From Vicia villosa (taxonomy: Eukaryota; Streptophyta; Magnoliopsida; Fabales; Fabaceae), in the NCBI RefSeq assembly GCF_029867415.1, contig NC_081183.1, positions 189,612,061 to 189,676,060 of the forward strand: a stretch of 64,000 bases of DNA, in the 5' to 3' direction. The notes beneath the pieces are model-generated. The model saw only the letters and a list, made by a program, of their open reading frames with translations, did not search any database and was not told the origin of the DNA. The position numbers and the translations under genes were made by a program. Below, in pieces: positions 11,591 through 23,079 of the stretch. Position 1 is the stretch's first letter. Every line of letters begins with the position of its first letter.

Positions 11591-11980
11591 AAAGCGATCT
11601 ATGGTCGAGAACCTCTTATGGTCTCATCAAGTATGATATTAGCCCTCTAGACTCCCATTCACTCTAAACTCTCCTATAAGAATGTGATGCAGTTATGAAC
11701 TCCCTTAAAGCTAATATATTAAAAGCTCAACCGACTATGAAGAAATTTGCAATTCCAAAAGAAGGTTCTTGGAATTTCAGGTTGGTAACTTGGTTTTCGT
11801 CAAACACCGTCCATACCGCCAACACTCGATTGCTTTACAAAAGAGCCAAAAACCGTGTCCCTGATACTTTGGTCCATTTCTAGTCAAGGACAAGGTTGGC
11901 TTATTGCATATTGGTTACAACTGCCTCTGACAACTAAGATTCATCATATGTTTCCTATCTTATGTCGACCTTGAAATCGT

Positions 11981-12162
11981 GCAAAGGGGAACATACAACT
12001 AATTACATGTCTCTGCCTCTAACTACTGCAAAGGTTGGACCAATTCTAATGCCCTTATCCATTATTCAATCTCGCGTCATTATGCAGTTTTTGGTTTTTT
12101 CGTAAAGCAACAGAGTGTTTCACACTATATATATAATCTAATTGCAACCACATAGGAGAATG
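11981..12162. other. Non-coding stretch after the integrase relic
   Basis: Nothing recognisable apart from a short (TA)n run near 12128. Confidence 0.35.
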
Positions 12163-12839
12163 TGTTTTTTAAATAACATGTTAACAAATGTTCGATTTGA
12201 ATGGAAAACAATAATTAAAACGATGAACATAAGCGTTAAATATTTAAATTTATTTTTCAATGAATTCTCATGAGTAGTTATGATTTAGATATTGATATAT
12301 TACACCTTATATGTAGAAATGTTCTTATCAAAACTAGATTGATCAGATATTGTATAAACAACAACACATTTGTTAAGTCTACAGAAACCCAATTATAAAT
12401 AATTTTGGAAAAACAATAAAATATTAAAATTTATTTTTCTATAATACTATTTGCTATTACTAGTAAATTTGTCTCAAATTTTTCAGAAAATTTACAAAGA
12501 AAATAAAAACTCTAAAATTATAATAATGAAATATTAAGAAATAAAAAATGATTATATATTATTTATTTACTTTTGAGTACTCTCAATCTTATTCTAATTC
12601 TTTAAAATATTTGTTCTCGTAAAAAAAGAATTAGTCTTTTTCAATATAAAAAAGTAACTAAATTGATGAGATAATAATATTTTGAATGAGAAGAAATAAA
12701 TAATCTTATTAAGTGCAGGGAAGGCATAATAAAAAAATGTTGTAGTTCCAAAGAAGAGGAAAAATTAGTAAATCCAATTAGAAGAAAGACGTAAACAGTA
12801 TCCCAAACTAAAAAATTGAATGAGAAGAGAAAAGGAAGC
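12163..12839 (+). repeat. Arm 1 of a 0.69 kb dispersed inverted repeat
   Basis: This segment next to the tRNA-Asp gene is found again, reverse-complemented, at 21947-22638. It begins TGTTTTTTAAATAACATG and ends AAAAGGAAGC. The two arms differ by a few percent with small indels, so they are older than the tandem duplication. No coding capacity or terminal structure is visible. Confidence 0.85.
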
Positions 12840-12941
12840 ATAATGCAGCATTGCATGACAACACAAATCAATTAATACAGCATAAAATATAAGTATTTTT
12901 ATTAAAGTCATCTAATTAAAAAACGAAATTGTAAACATCAA

Positions 12942-13013
12942 GTCGTTGTAGTATAGTGGTAAGTATTCCCGCCTGTCACGCGGGTGACCCGGGTTCGATC
13001 CCCGGCAACGGCG
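12942..13013 (+). tRNA. tRNA-Asp (GUC), copy 1
   Basis: A 72-nt cloverleaf without intron. Acceptor arms are GTCGTTG and CAACGGC; the A box is within TAGTATAGTGG and the B box within GGTTCGATCC. The anticodon stem CCCGC/GCGGG closes loop CTGTCAC with anticodon GTC at 12975-12977. The discriminator base is G. It matches the standard plant nuclear tRNA-Asp without visible damage. A T7 run follows at once as a pol III terminator. It is probably the only functional host gene in this half of the window. Confidence 0.97.
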
Positions 13014-13020
13014 TTTTTTT
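13014..13020 (+). terminator. Pol III terminator (T7)
   Basis: Seven Ts directly after the tRNA-Asp acceptor stem. Confidence 0.85.
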
Positions 13021-13393
13021 CATATATTATATATTTTTCGTTTCTTTTCACCAATTGATGTTTTCATATTTTTGTTGGGCTTTTCTGTTTTATGTCTGGG
13101 CCCTTTTCTGTTATACCACTCTAACCCAGCATACAACCCTTTGCTCTTGTTTGTACCCCTCTAACTCTAAGCGTGGATGGATGGATTAATGAGTTATACA
13201 AATTTTTCTTGTATCAATTTTCTTATTTCAATAATATTAATAACACAATATCAATTTCTTTTCAGACGAAATACAATCAATTATTAACCAAACAACTCAA
13301 TGCTTTTAATCATCTTATTTTTTATTCCTAGAATAGAACAATATTCAAACACCTTCAAAATTTGTTCTTAGTATCAATAAATTTTGGCATGTA
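13021..13393. other. Non-coding stretch after tRNA-Asp
   Basis: No gene recognised; ordinary AT-rich sequence with one GC-richer patch at 13075-13190. Confidence 0.4.
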
Positions 13394-13776
13394 CAAATAA
13401 ATTAATCTTAGCAAATACAATTTTGTATATATACTGAAGTAATAACTCTAGCCATCAATAACATAAATATATGATTATTTTAAAATTCAAAAATATAAAT
13501 ATATTTTAAATAAAATTCAACATGATTTCATATCTATATAATTTATATAATTACATTAATATATAGCAACAAATAAAATAAATTTTTAATTTTGACCAAA
13601 TTTAACTCCCTTTTAAAAATGGAAGGATTTTAACACTGAAATATTATTTATTTTAAATCTATATTTAAATATTATTTTATTTTATGAAACATCAAATGTT
13701 AACACTTTAGAGTTTTATATATTGCATCTTCCACGTAGATTTATTTTACAACGACAATTAACATAAAATATTAAAT
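13394..13776. repeat. Direct repeat A (copy 1)
   Basis: This 0.38 kb AT-rich segment recurs in the same orientation at 16101-16550, 2.7 kb downstream, with only a few substitutions up to ATCAAATGTTAA; there A' has a (TA)n tract in place of ACTTTAGAGTTTTATATAT. The ends are not TG...CA, so it looks like a partial tandem duplication with a 2707-bp step rather than an LTR pair. Confidence 0.8.
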
Positions 13777-14579
13777 TTTAATTTTAGTCTTTGATAACAA
13801 AATAAAACTATAAAAAATGGAACAAAAAATATTGAAAGGGATTCTTGACTTTTATTGTATTGCATTTTCATCATTTAAAAGAATACAAATATATCTTAAA
13901 ATTACTGTTTTTATTTTTTAATTTGATTCATCGTTTTATTTCCCAATGTTTTTGTTTAATCATAAAATCAAAGAAAACTATTTCAATTATTAATCTTATA
14001 TAAAGTTTTACTTCGGGGACTCGGTATTATGTTGGCAGAAAATGTGTCAAAATACTTTTCAGCATAAAATAATAATTTAAAAGACTTTATCCCACACTGT
14101 CGTGCTATTGACTTTGACTATACTCTTAAACCATAATGCTTTGTTGTCGCTCACTCATTTGAATTAAAAGTAATTTTTGGAAATTAATAAGTTTTAATTC
14201 ATTCTAAAGCGCTCTCGGTGTGTTTAAGATTAAAGCCTAGTTTCTACTATCCGGTTAAAATTTCAAATTATCGCTCTATTGACGGCAACCTTTATTGGCT
14301 TTTTACTCTCGTTACAAAAATCGTTTTAGTTTGAGAATTAAAAACTAAAACAAGAAAAATAGTTTATAAACATTAACGCCAATTATTATCGAATCTCGTC
14401 TGGACGATGCTTATCACATACCGGTATCAAAAGATTTAGCCAGACATGATTTTAAATTCAATCATGTAATTATGGTTATTAATCATAATCATAAACATGC
14501 TAAAGCTTGAGAAACAATTTATGGCATGCATATAATTTATCATAATCATAATCATAATCATAAACATGCTAAAGTTTCG
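13777..14579. other. AT-rich stretch between direct repeat A and the LTR relic
   Basis: No gene recognised. ATCATAATCATAA-type short repeats occur near 14460-14570. Confidence 0.4.
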
Positions 14580-16100
14580 CATTTTCGCTACACAAGTTCT
14601 GATGAATAGTAGAAAAACGCTTCAGATATCTCTCAAATTATCACTCTAATACGAAGTCTGAAGAAACCAATCTGAAGACCAAGTGCTGAAAGACTCTGAA
14701 GACACAGTTCTGAAGACTCTGAAGATTTGAAGCTCTGAAGATTCATGTTTCTGAAGACAAAGGGTACTGAAGACTAAGTGTTGAAGATGTGGTTCTGAAG
14801 ACTTGAAGTTCAGAAGACCCAAAAGCATATTTTCTTTATTCCAACTCATAATGTCACCCTCTGAAGTTCAAGAAGAATAGAAGATAACATAGTACGAGGT
14901 ATAAGTTACAGACGAACATTTTGTTCCATTACTATAAAAGGACGGACAAGGTGTACTATTCTACAGAAGCTACTTTCCACCAATTCATAACAACATATCA
15001 ATCTACAAGACAAAGACGTATTGCACCATTTATATCTATGCGCGAATCTTTCTGTTGGGAACTAGCCGTTGGAAATCAAAAGGATCTTCTTGCCCTCCAG
15101 AGTTTCTTTTAATAAGCTATAAAAAGAATATCAAATCATCCAACAATGTTGACGACAACTAGTAACGCTGTTGTTGCAATCATCACAACTAATATTCATA
15201 CTACCATAATGGTTGTTGTCGATGCAGTTGTTAATTGTCATTCAGCTTGAATGTAGTTCAACCAACGCAGGTTCACAAGAACCAACACATGAAGAAAGAA
15301 GACAAATGCTTAGAAGTTGATGTTGAGAAGCATGTGTCAAAAGGAGAGGCTAAAGCTCATGCTAATTCATAATACTACTAGGCTAATTTATTGATACTAA
15401 ATGCCTAAGTTGATATGCAGAAGCCAATCAGATTAAAGAAGAGAAGAAAGAAAGATTCTACAAGATGCTACTCAACTACAATCATATACATCTTGTTAGA
15501 TATTAGAAGAAGCAAGGAGTTGTTACTCGTGACTTGCTCAACAAAGAAGATGAAGAAGAAGAACAGTACAAGATGCTACCCAACATACAATCATATACAT
15601 CCTTGTAGAAGAATGTAATAAACACAAGAGCTGTTGTTCGTATTGTTTATAGTTCTTAGGATTCTTCGTATAAATTCTTTTAACATAAGAGCTGCTGCTT
15701 AGAATCATGTTAGACAATATGTGCTTAATCAATTGTGTAATCTGTTTAAAAGAAGCAATCATGTAAAAACAAATCTTATCAATTGTATGTTGAGGATACC
15801 TTGAGAGATCGAGTGAAGATCAGAATCTCAAGAAGACAATGGACGTGAGTCATTTTGGAAATCCTCTTAGAAGACCGAGTGAAGGTCAGAACTCTAAAGG
15901 GATAAATGAATGTTATATCCGTTGAGATTAGTGAACGTATCATTTTTTGATTGTTAGTCACTTGCAGGTAGCTTGTGCATTGTATTGTTAGTCACTCGCG
16001 GGTAGCTTGTGCAGAGTTAGTCATCGGCAGTTAGCCCATGCAATTGTAATCAGTTTGGTTATACTGGATTAATAAGACCTTAGATAAGGCAAAATCACCT
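14580..16100 (+). mobile_element. Copia-type (SIRE/Maximus-like) LTR relic (copy 1)
   Basis: The stretch has about 15 copies of CTGAAGA or TGAAGAC at 14658-14815 and, near its 3' end, repeated GTCACTTGCAGGTAGCTTGTGCA-like phrases (15957-16040) followed by a TTGTAATCAG segment. From memory these are hallmarks of long LTRs of SIRE/Maximus copia elements in legumes. Ends are not resolved and no gag-pol is attached. Short frames at 14646-15961 are incidental. Confidence 0.5.
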
Positions 16101-16408
16101 CAAATAAATTAATCTTAACAAATACAATTTTGTATATATACTGAAGTAATAACTCTAGCCATCAATAACATAAATATATGATTATTTTAAAATTCAAAAC
16201 TATAAATATATTTTAAATAAAATTCAACCTGATTTCATATCTATATAATTTATATAATTACATTAACATATAGCAACAAATAAAATAGATTTTTAATTTT
16301 GACCAAATTTAACTCCCTTTTAAAAATGGAAGGATTTTAACACTGAAATATTATTTATTTTAAATCTATATTTAAATATTATTTTATTTTATGAAACATC
16401 AAATGTTA

Positions 16409-16504
<96 letters not shown>

Positions 16505-16550
16505 TCTTCCATGTAGATTTGTTTTACAACGACAATTAACATAAAATATT
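16101..16550. repeat. Direct repeat A' containing (TA)n
   Basis: Second copy of 13394-13776. The (TA)n tract at 16412-16501 (90 bp) replaces about 19 bp of the first copy, after which GCATCTTCCATGTAGATTTG resumes the match. Confidence 0.8.
16412..16501. repeat. (TA)n microsatellite, 90 bp, deletion endpoint
   Basis: Left tract of the pair between which copy 2 has lost about 1.5 kb. Confidence 0.95.
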
Positions 16551-17749
16551 AATGGTTATTTTTTATAATATTTTTTATTCTGTGTCGGTTTAAGGTTCAA
16601 GGATTAGTCACGTCAAAGACAAATTGTTTAAAAACTCTATAAATCTGGAGCAAACTGCCTAAAGAATCTGTTGAGCAAGGGCAAATCCTTGTTTTCTCCA
16701 ATCTTCAATCGTCTCTTCTTCTCTTCGTCAGAAAGTCCACTCATTCTTCTTCATAACTAATTTAAATAGTAAACATTCACTTAGGTCGGTTGGAAATACT
16801 CAAAGCGCTCCCACAACTTAACCCATGAACAAAATATGAAAAAATCATGAAATCAGCGTCACATGTATTTCAACTTTAGATTATTACATATTTTAACTAT
16901 TTAATATTTCCACTTTTTAAAATTTCAAATATCAATATTTAATAATTTATTAATATTTCAAATATCAATATCAGTATTTAGTTTCTTAAAATTGTCTTTT
17001 TATAGTTAAAATATTTAGTTTTTTAATTATTTTATAGTTAAAATATCAATATCAATATTTAGTTTGTTAATTATTTATATTTAAATTTACTATTTTAAAA
17101 TTTTAGATAAAATATTATTAGTTCAAATATTAAATAGTTGAAATAATATAAAATAATTATTTAATACTAATATAAATTTCAATAGCTATGACATTATTTA
17201 ATAGTTGAAATATTAATAGTAGAAATATTAAATAATTGAAAAATTAGTTAAATAAAAATATATTATAAAATAATAATTAAATAGTATAAAACTATTTGAA
17301 ATAAAATTTAGTTTATTAAATAATATTCAAATATTTAGTTTATTAAATAATTATTTAGTTTCAACCATAAATAAATTATTTATTTTATTAAATAGTTTAT
17401 TTATTTTAAACCATAAATAAATTATTTAGTTTACTAAATAGTTTATAAAATATTAACATCACTTATGTAATTTTTACTATTTAATAAAATAGTAATAAAA
17501 TAAACTAATTAATAAATTATTTCATTAATAAACTATTTAATAAAAATTTAAATAATTTAATAAACTATTTTGTTAACATTAAAGCATTTATTTAATATAT
17601 ATTACTATTGTAGTTATGTAAACAAGATGGTAAGTTGGCTTAGTGAATGAAGCATAGCCTGTTATCATAATGTGCATGAGTTTAACTCGTCTTGAGACCA
17701 CTTTTCAAATTTTACGTAAAAAAAGTGAGATATAGGGACTCAGACCTAC
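16551..17749. other. Segment missing from copy 2
   Basis: AT-rich, with a dense cluster of TATTTAGTTT/AATAAATTATTTA motifs at 16860-17600 but no gene. A CT-rich patch near 16690-16745 looks like LTR-derived sequence. Together with 17750-18003 it is absent from copy 2. Confidence 0.6.
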
Positions 17750-18002
17750 AAAAAAGCATAAGACTATTTAAGCCTCATAAAAGTTATTTTTCATATAAAA
17801 GACCTACGATAAACTTAAAAGGCCTAAGCCTGGCCTACGGCCTATCATAGGCTCAGTTTTTTGGCCTGGCCTGGCCTTTTTAAAAGCCTGGCCTGGCCTG
17901 AAAGCCTATTTAAAAAGCCTGTCTCTCATTAAAGTTTTCAATTAATCTATATAAGTTAAGAAGTCTTGTAGGTCATATATAAGTGAACCTATTTATCATT
18001 TG

Positions 18003-18088
<86 letters not shown>

Positions 18089-18321
18089 TAGCCTATTTAG
18101 TTTTTTTTAATATATATACATACATGAACCAACTTATTTAACATATTTCTAATATATATAAAAATATAGGCCGGCCTATAAGGCTTCATAGGCTTTTATA
18201 ATAGCCTAAGCCTGGCCTATTTAATAAAATAGGCTTTTAAAAAAGCCTAAGTCTGGTCTCTTTATTAAATAGGCTTGGCCTGGCCTAGGCCTATGTAGGC
18301 TAGGCCGTAGGCCCCTGTAGG
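17750..18321. mobile_element. hAT-type AGGCCT-rich MITE relic with (TA)n insert (copy 1)
   Basis: It is rich in AGGCCT, TGGCCTGGCC and AATAGGCTTTT, and related in inverted orientation to the intact element at 26103-26670. Internal landmarks match: CTACGATAAACTT at the left and CCTACGG/CCCCTGTAGG at the right. The outermost terminal repeat (TAGGGATGGGAATA) is missing from both ends, so it is truncated. A (TA)n tract occupies 18004-18086. Confidence 0.7.
18004..18086. repeat. (TA)n microsatellite, 83 bp, deletion endpoint
   Basis: Right tract of the pair. In copy 2 the sequence left of the first tract and right of this one are joined by a single 130-bp tract (43185-43314). Confidence 0.95.
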
Positions 18322-18336
18322 AATTCGAGAAGGAAG

Positions 18337-19160
18337 ATGGAAAACTTAAAAAAGGGTCAGGAATTTATGAGAGAAGATATTAAGTTGCTCAAAGGTACGA
18401 TGAGCAAGATCTTGGAAAGTCTGCGGGCATTGATAAACAAAGAATATCAACCACGACCGACCGATTGTGCATACTGATAATGCTAATCCACTAGGTTTCT
18501 CTGGAGGACCTCAGTCAGTCCAAGGGCAAAGCATTCAAGTTCTTATCTTTGGTCTACCCATGACCCATACTCCACCATTTGCAAATGTCACCAACGGAGG
18601 ACCATCTGTTCAATTTCTTGTGCAGATTTTGGTAGTCACTAAAGGGCATCCTACTGGATTTTATGTCCACCAAGGTCCTTATGAGGATCCTCATCTTGTA
18701 TTCCATGCAACAGGTCCTCAAGATACCTATCCAGAAGTGGTAGTCGAGAATGGTTAATCTGAAGAGAAGTATCATGTATTGGAGAAGAGACTAAGAGTCG
18801 TTGAGGGGCATAACATATGAAGTCTTGATGTTGTATATATATGTTATTGGTCCCTAACGTGACCCTCCCTCCAAAATTCAAAGTCTCAGACTTTTAAAAG
18901 TATAAGGGACTCAACTTTCCAAAGGGTCACCTAGTGATGTATTGCAGGAACATGTCTTCACACACTCGCTACGATAAGCTCATAAATCACCATTTCTAAA
19001 ATAGCCTAGTGAGGCATCCCTCAAATGGTACATGAATTTGGATAGGAGTCAAGTTCATTTATGAAGGGACTTGATAGAGGCCTTCATGAAACAATATCAA
19101 TACAATGTTGACATAGCTCCAGACATGAGACGACTGCAAAGCATCACCAATAAAGATAAA
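18337..19160 (+). pseudogene. Ogre/Tat-type gag relic (copy 1)
   Basis: It begins MENLKKGQEFMREDIKLLKG, a gag-like coiled region, then runs through several frameshifts to segments resembling the gag core of Tat/Ogre-lineage gypsy elements: KRLRVVEGHN, PPKFKVSDFKKYKG-like text after frame changes, HLVMYCRNMSSHTRYDKL, and EAFMKQYQYNVDIAPDMRRLQ near 19075-19140. Several stops and frame shifts are present. No LTR is attached, and the reading stops near the oppositely oriented copia relic. Plus strand, opposite to the Ogre at 46-61 kb. Confidence 0.65.
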
Positions 19161-19238
19161 TACCTTTGTGTATAAACACTTGTCACTAGAATTAGGAATA
19201 AATCCATTTGAGACTATCACATAATCAAAATTTTGATA

Positions 19239-20215
19239 TTATTGTTTCAGTGCTTGTTTTAGGCCATATAAGGATTTGACAAGCTTACACACCTTTAGTT
19301 CATTTCCAAGAAGCATGTAGCCTTTTGATTGTTCCATGTAGATTTCCCCATCGAGATCTCCATTTAGGAATGATGTTTTAATATCTATCTGATGAACTAT
19401 AAGGTCATTCAAAGATGCTAAGCCAAACAATAATCTAATTACGGTTGTCCTTTCTACTGGTGCATATGTGTCAAAGTAATATATGACTTCTTTTTGTCTA
19501 AATCCTTTTTCCATAAATCTGGTCTTATAGGTATTTAAGGTACCATCACTATGGTATTTTCTTTTAAACACCCACTTGCATCCAATGGGCCTTGACCCCT
19601 TTGGTAAATCAACAAGTTCCCAAGTGTGGTTTGACATAATTGAATCCTTTCATCTTGGATGGCGTCCTTCCAAAAAAAGGATTCCCTTGAAGTTATTGCT
19701 TCCTTGTAAGTTCTAGGATCATCCTCTACTTGAAGGATGACTGGAATACTTTGAACGATATCTTACTATTTCCTTCAACCAGATAAAAAGAAATAAATTG
19801 AGGATCAATTTCGTCTGATCCTAGATTATTTGTTTTCCGGACTCTCTTGCTCATCCGAGGCTTAGGTTGTGATTCAATGATTCGAGAAGTGCCTTCAGGT
19901 TGTATTTCTATAATCCGAGAAGAATCTTCTTCACAAGATTCTTTATTTTCGGCCGAATCTAATTATTTATTCTTGGTGATAATATTTTCAAAGAATTCTA
20001 ATTCCCGAGATTATACAATTATATTAGACTCTACATTTAAAAGTCTACATGTTTTACTATTTTGTGCATATCCTACAAAGGCACGTCTTATGAAACACCA
20101 TTCTATACCCACATAAATAACTTCATAAAAAGGACTCCTAATAGTTCTAAAAACAAACGATCCGACCTCGATATTATGTATCAGAGCAAAACTCCCTTTA
20201 TTTGAAAACAAACGC
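19239..20215 (-). pseudogene. Ty1/copia polymerase relic (integrase tail to RT N-terminus), copy 1
   Basis: On the minus strand, 20211-20011 encodes the tail after the integrase core (FVGYAQNSKTCRLLNVESNIIV). It continues with frameshifts through a low-complexity linker, and 19637-19239 encodes the start of the copia reverse transcriptase (SNHTWELVDLPKGSRPIGCK, YFDTYAPVERTTVIRLL, HQIDIKTSFLNGDL, SLYGLKQALKQ). The RT is cut before the catalytic YxDD motif. Opposite-strand frames here are shadows. Confidence 0.8.
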
Positions 20216-21700
20216 TAAAAAGGACTCCTCAAAGCTATCCTCTAAAATTTAGCAGACTACTCTTGGTTACTTGTGCGTTACCCACGTGGAGGCAACATTC
20301 AAACAAAAAGGGTGAGTATTTCATAATTATTATATAATACATAAGGAATAAATATAGTAGTGGTACATAAATATCAACAACCACGTATATACCGATACAA
20401 ATGTATCCTCAAGCTTCACCTATCTACTCACACATGCACATCATCATCTATTCAGAGTACCATCACATAATCCAACCACCCTCATCATCTAAATTATTAT
20501 TTATATCACGGATAATCAAAACATCAATCAATCAAATATTATGCAATGTCACAAACAATACAATGTAACATCAATAGACTCAGGCATATGGTACCAAAAC
20601 TTCATTGATGACCCAGTCATCGCTCTCTAAATATCCACAGCAATAGGATCAATTCCCGCTTGGAACCGGAACATATAACAATATCGCACCCAATCTACAC
20701 AATGGGACTAAGGCCACCACTAGACCATTTGTCCTGCAAGCATCATTAGACTATCGTCCTACAAATATGCTATGAATGCGTGATGCTTAACGTCACAAAA
20801 TTAACGACCACAGGTAGTCAAAATGACATCATCATTCAGTTACTCATCACGTCATACAAACATCTCAATTATACAAACATCACAAGCATCTTGATCAACA
20901 CAACATATACTCCACAATCGTCATGGTATCAATCATCACAACAACATATCATTACAACAAGCATATACACACATGTAGTCACATAATCATGTTCCATGAA
21001 AATAACCCTCTAAACCCATCCAAACGTGCTTATTAAATTCCAAAAAATTACTTAGAAATTAGGATAAATTATAAGCTTTCATAATCCGAAATAATTTTTC
21101 AAAAATATTAAATTTCTTCCTAGACTACCATGCTAAGCGACCTCCCTATTGCGCTAAGTGCGCTCCTCTCTGACTTGACCTTTGTTTTATTTTCAAAATT
21201 GTGCTAAGCAGGGTCTGTGATTTCTGCAGAAAACCTTGTGTGACCTGCGTCACAATAGTCCGAATCTTTCACTCAAAAACATGTTTTAATCAGTATTTTC
21301 CTGCGATTTAAAGTCTATTAACCTAGCTCTAACATGTATCATCCAATACAAACCCTAAAACACAATTGTTCATCACCACCTCAAGATTCATCATCAAAAC
21401 CCTAGACCTTCAAATCCATAAAATGGTGGATTTGACCCAAAATCATGTTATTATTCATCGATTCACCAATTTTCAACAACATTTAACATACAAACAGTAC
21501 AATCCAAACAATCAATCAACATAGTTCATCAAAATGATCAAATCCATCAAAAAACCCCAAAATACAACACAACCTACAATTATCAAAACCTTAGATCAAA
21601 TATAAGAATTACGAAAACTCTCCTTACCTTAGATTATTGGCTAGCTTGATTCTCTTTCCAAATCCTACGGTTGATTCTTCCTTCTCCTCTTCTTGCCCTA

Positions 21701-21764
<64 letters not shown>

Positions 21765-21946
21765 TCTCTCTCTCTCTCCCTCTCTCCCTCTCTCTCTCCA
21801 ATTTTTCACGATAATAAATATTTTTTCTCTTTTTCCCTTTTTACTTAATTAGTCTTAGGACCCCTAATATGATCTTCCTATTATCCCCTCACTAACTCCA
21901 CATAACACTATCACCTTTATTTTATTATAATTAATCACACTTTTAC
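20216..21946 (-). mobile_element. Tekay-like LTR relic, minus orientation
   Basis: On the minus strand it parallels the solo LTR at 2280-4430: a GTTAGTGAGGGG-type segment near 21885, a CTAAGGTAAGG/AGCTAG segment near 21630, a CTGCAGAAATCACAGACC-like block near 21225, and TTTGTTTGAATGTTGCCTCC with GTAACGCACAAGTAACC near 20270-20310. It is diverged and lacks the terminal TGTAAC. It carries a long (CT)n tract. In copy 2 it is cut at 46080 by the Ogre insertion. Confidence 0.6.
21703..21798. repeat. (CT)n microsatellite
   Basis: CT dinucleotides with a few CCCT interruptions at the right. The serine-leucine and arginine-glutamate frames here are artefacts of it. Confidence 0.95.
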
Positions 21947-22638
21947 GCTTCCTTTTCTCTTCTCATTCAGTTTTTTAGTTTGGGATACTGTTTATGTCTT
22001 TCTTCTAATTGGATTACTAATCTTTCCTCTTCTTTGAAACTAAAACATTTTATTATTATTTTTTTATTATGCCTTCCTTGCACTTAATAAAATTATTTAT
22101 TTCTTCCCATTCAAAATATTATTATTTTATCAATTTATTTACTTTTTTATATTGAAAAAGATTTTTTTTTTACGAGAAAAAATATTTTAAAGAATTAGAA
22201 TAAGATTGAGAGTACTCAAAAGTTAATAAATAATATATAATTATTTTTTATTTCTTAATATTCCATTATTATTGTAAAGTGAAATATAATTTTAGAGTTT
22301 TTATTTTCTTTGCAAATTTTTTGATAATTTGAGACAAATTTAGTAGTAATAGCAAATAGTATTATAGAAAAATAAATTTTATTGTTTTTCCAAAATTATT
22401 TATAATTGGATTTGTGCAGACTTAACAAATGTGTTGTTGTTTATACAATGTGATCAATCTAGTTTTGATAAGAAAATTTCTACATATAAGATGTAATATA
22501 TCAATATCTAAATCATAACTACTCATACCCATGAGAATTCATTGAAAAATAAATTTAAATGTTTCACGTTTATGTTCATCGTTTTAATTATTGTTTTCCA
22601 TTCAAATCGAACATTTGTTAACATGTTATTTAAAAAAC
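21947..22638 (-). repeat. Arm 2 of the 0.69 kb dispersed inverted repeat
   Basis: Reverse complement of 12163-12839, ending at the TA where a Stowaway-like MITE sits. It is not present as a tRNA-linked copy: the tRNA-Asp itself lies outside the repeated segment. Confidence 0.85.
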
Positions 22639-22641
22639 ATA

Positions 22642-22788
22642 CTCCCTCCGGCCATGATTATAAGCAAAGATCCTCTTTTTAAGTTCATTGAGTAATGAAT
22701 GTATCTGATTTACATAAAAGACCAGATACATTCATTATTCAATGAACCTAAAATGAGAATATTTGCTTATAATAATGGCCATAGAGAG
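22642..22788. mobile_element. Stowaway-like MITE, 147 bp
   Basis: Flanked by TA on both sides (22640-22641, 22789-22790). It starts CTCCCTCCGGCC and ends GGCCATAGAGAG; the inverted similarity runs inward for about 65 bp (TATAAGCAAA, GTTCATTGA.TAATGAATGT), so the whole element folds back on itself. No coding capacity. Confidence 0.85.
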
Positions 22789-23079
22789 TACATAATCGAA
22801 CACTACGAACATAATTCTCCCCACCCCCTCCCAAAACAGACATAGTTTATGGGTTTTATTAAAAGGTTTCTCAAGATCATTTTGTTGCAACAAATGAAGA
22901 CAACAAAAATTTCAAAGGCTTGCATATAGGATATTCGTTTATTATAACGGGAGTTTATCTGGGGAGAGAGAAACAACGAGAGAAAAAAATCATACAGTTT
23001 GAAACAAGCTCCAAGAGCTTGGAACAAAAGGATAAATGGTTTCTTAAAGGAGATTGGATTCGATAAGCGTGTATCTGAA
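22789..23079. other. Unrecognised stretch, open on the minus strand
   Basis: The minus strand is open through most of it, continuing from the gypsy fragment, but the translation shows no known domain. A purine-rich run (GGGAGGGGGTGGGGAGAA, minus strand, 22815-22832) resembles a polypurine tract. It may be 3' sequence of the gypsy fragment. Confidence 0.35.

Larger units (their letters stand above)
9437..11980 (+). pseudogene. Ty3/gypsy integrase relic split by two insertions (copy 1)
   Basis: Three stretches together read as a decayed gypsy integrase. 9437-10003 has the zinc-binding part (the expected CxxC is CLIY, so one Cys is lost), a VVVDHLSK segment, then after frameshifts SDRDKVFTSQF and TEYHPQTDAQSE around the third catalytic region. 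10870-10967 continues with WSKYLMCAELWYNT. 11591-11980 continues with AIYGREPL, LKANILKAQPTMKK and a C-terminal beta-barrel-like part. The first gap is filled by an 866-bp insertion, the second by a 623-bp solo LTR. Frameshifts and stops make it non-functional. No LTR of its own is attached. Confidence 0.75.
1..20852. repeat. Copy 1 of a large tandem segmental duplication
   Basis: The sequence from base 1 recurs from base 26756 in the same orientation and stays nearly identical to 20852 (= 46080). The only large differences are a 1.5 kb segment missing from copy 2 and (TA)n lengths; otherwise I see scattered substitutions and 1-3 base indels. The left end lies at or beyond the window edge. 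The right limit at 20852 is not a duplication break: the second copy is interrupted there by an Ogre LTR, so the true unit is probably the full period of about 26.75 kb. A haplotype duplication in the assembly would look the same. Confidence 0.95.

Noticed and set aside
13394..16550. A and A' as the LTR pair of a 3.2 kb element
   Set aside because: No TG...CA ends, no target duplication, no PBS or polypurine tract next to them.
20850..20853. Duplication breakpoint at 20852
   Set aside because: The loss of similarity coincides with a TG LTR terminus in copy 2, so it is an insertion site, not a breakpoint.
22815..22832. Polypurine tract of a complete gypsy element
   Set aside because: Purine-rich run is suggestive, but no LTR terminus follows it; kept only as a remark.
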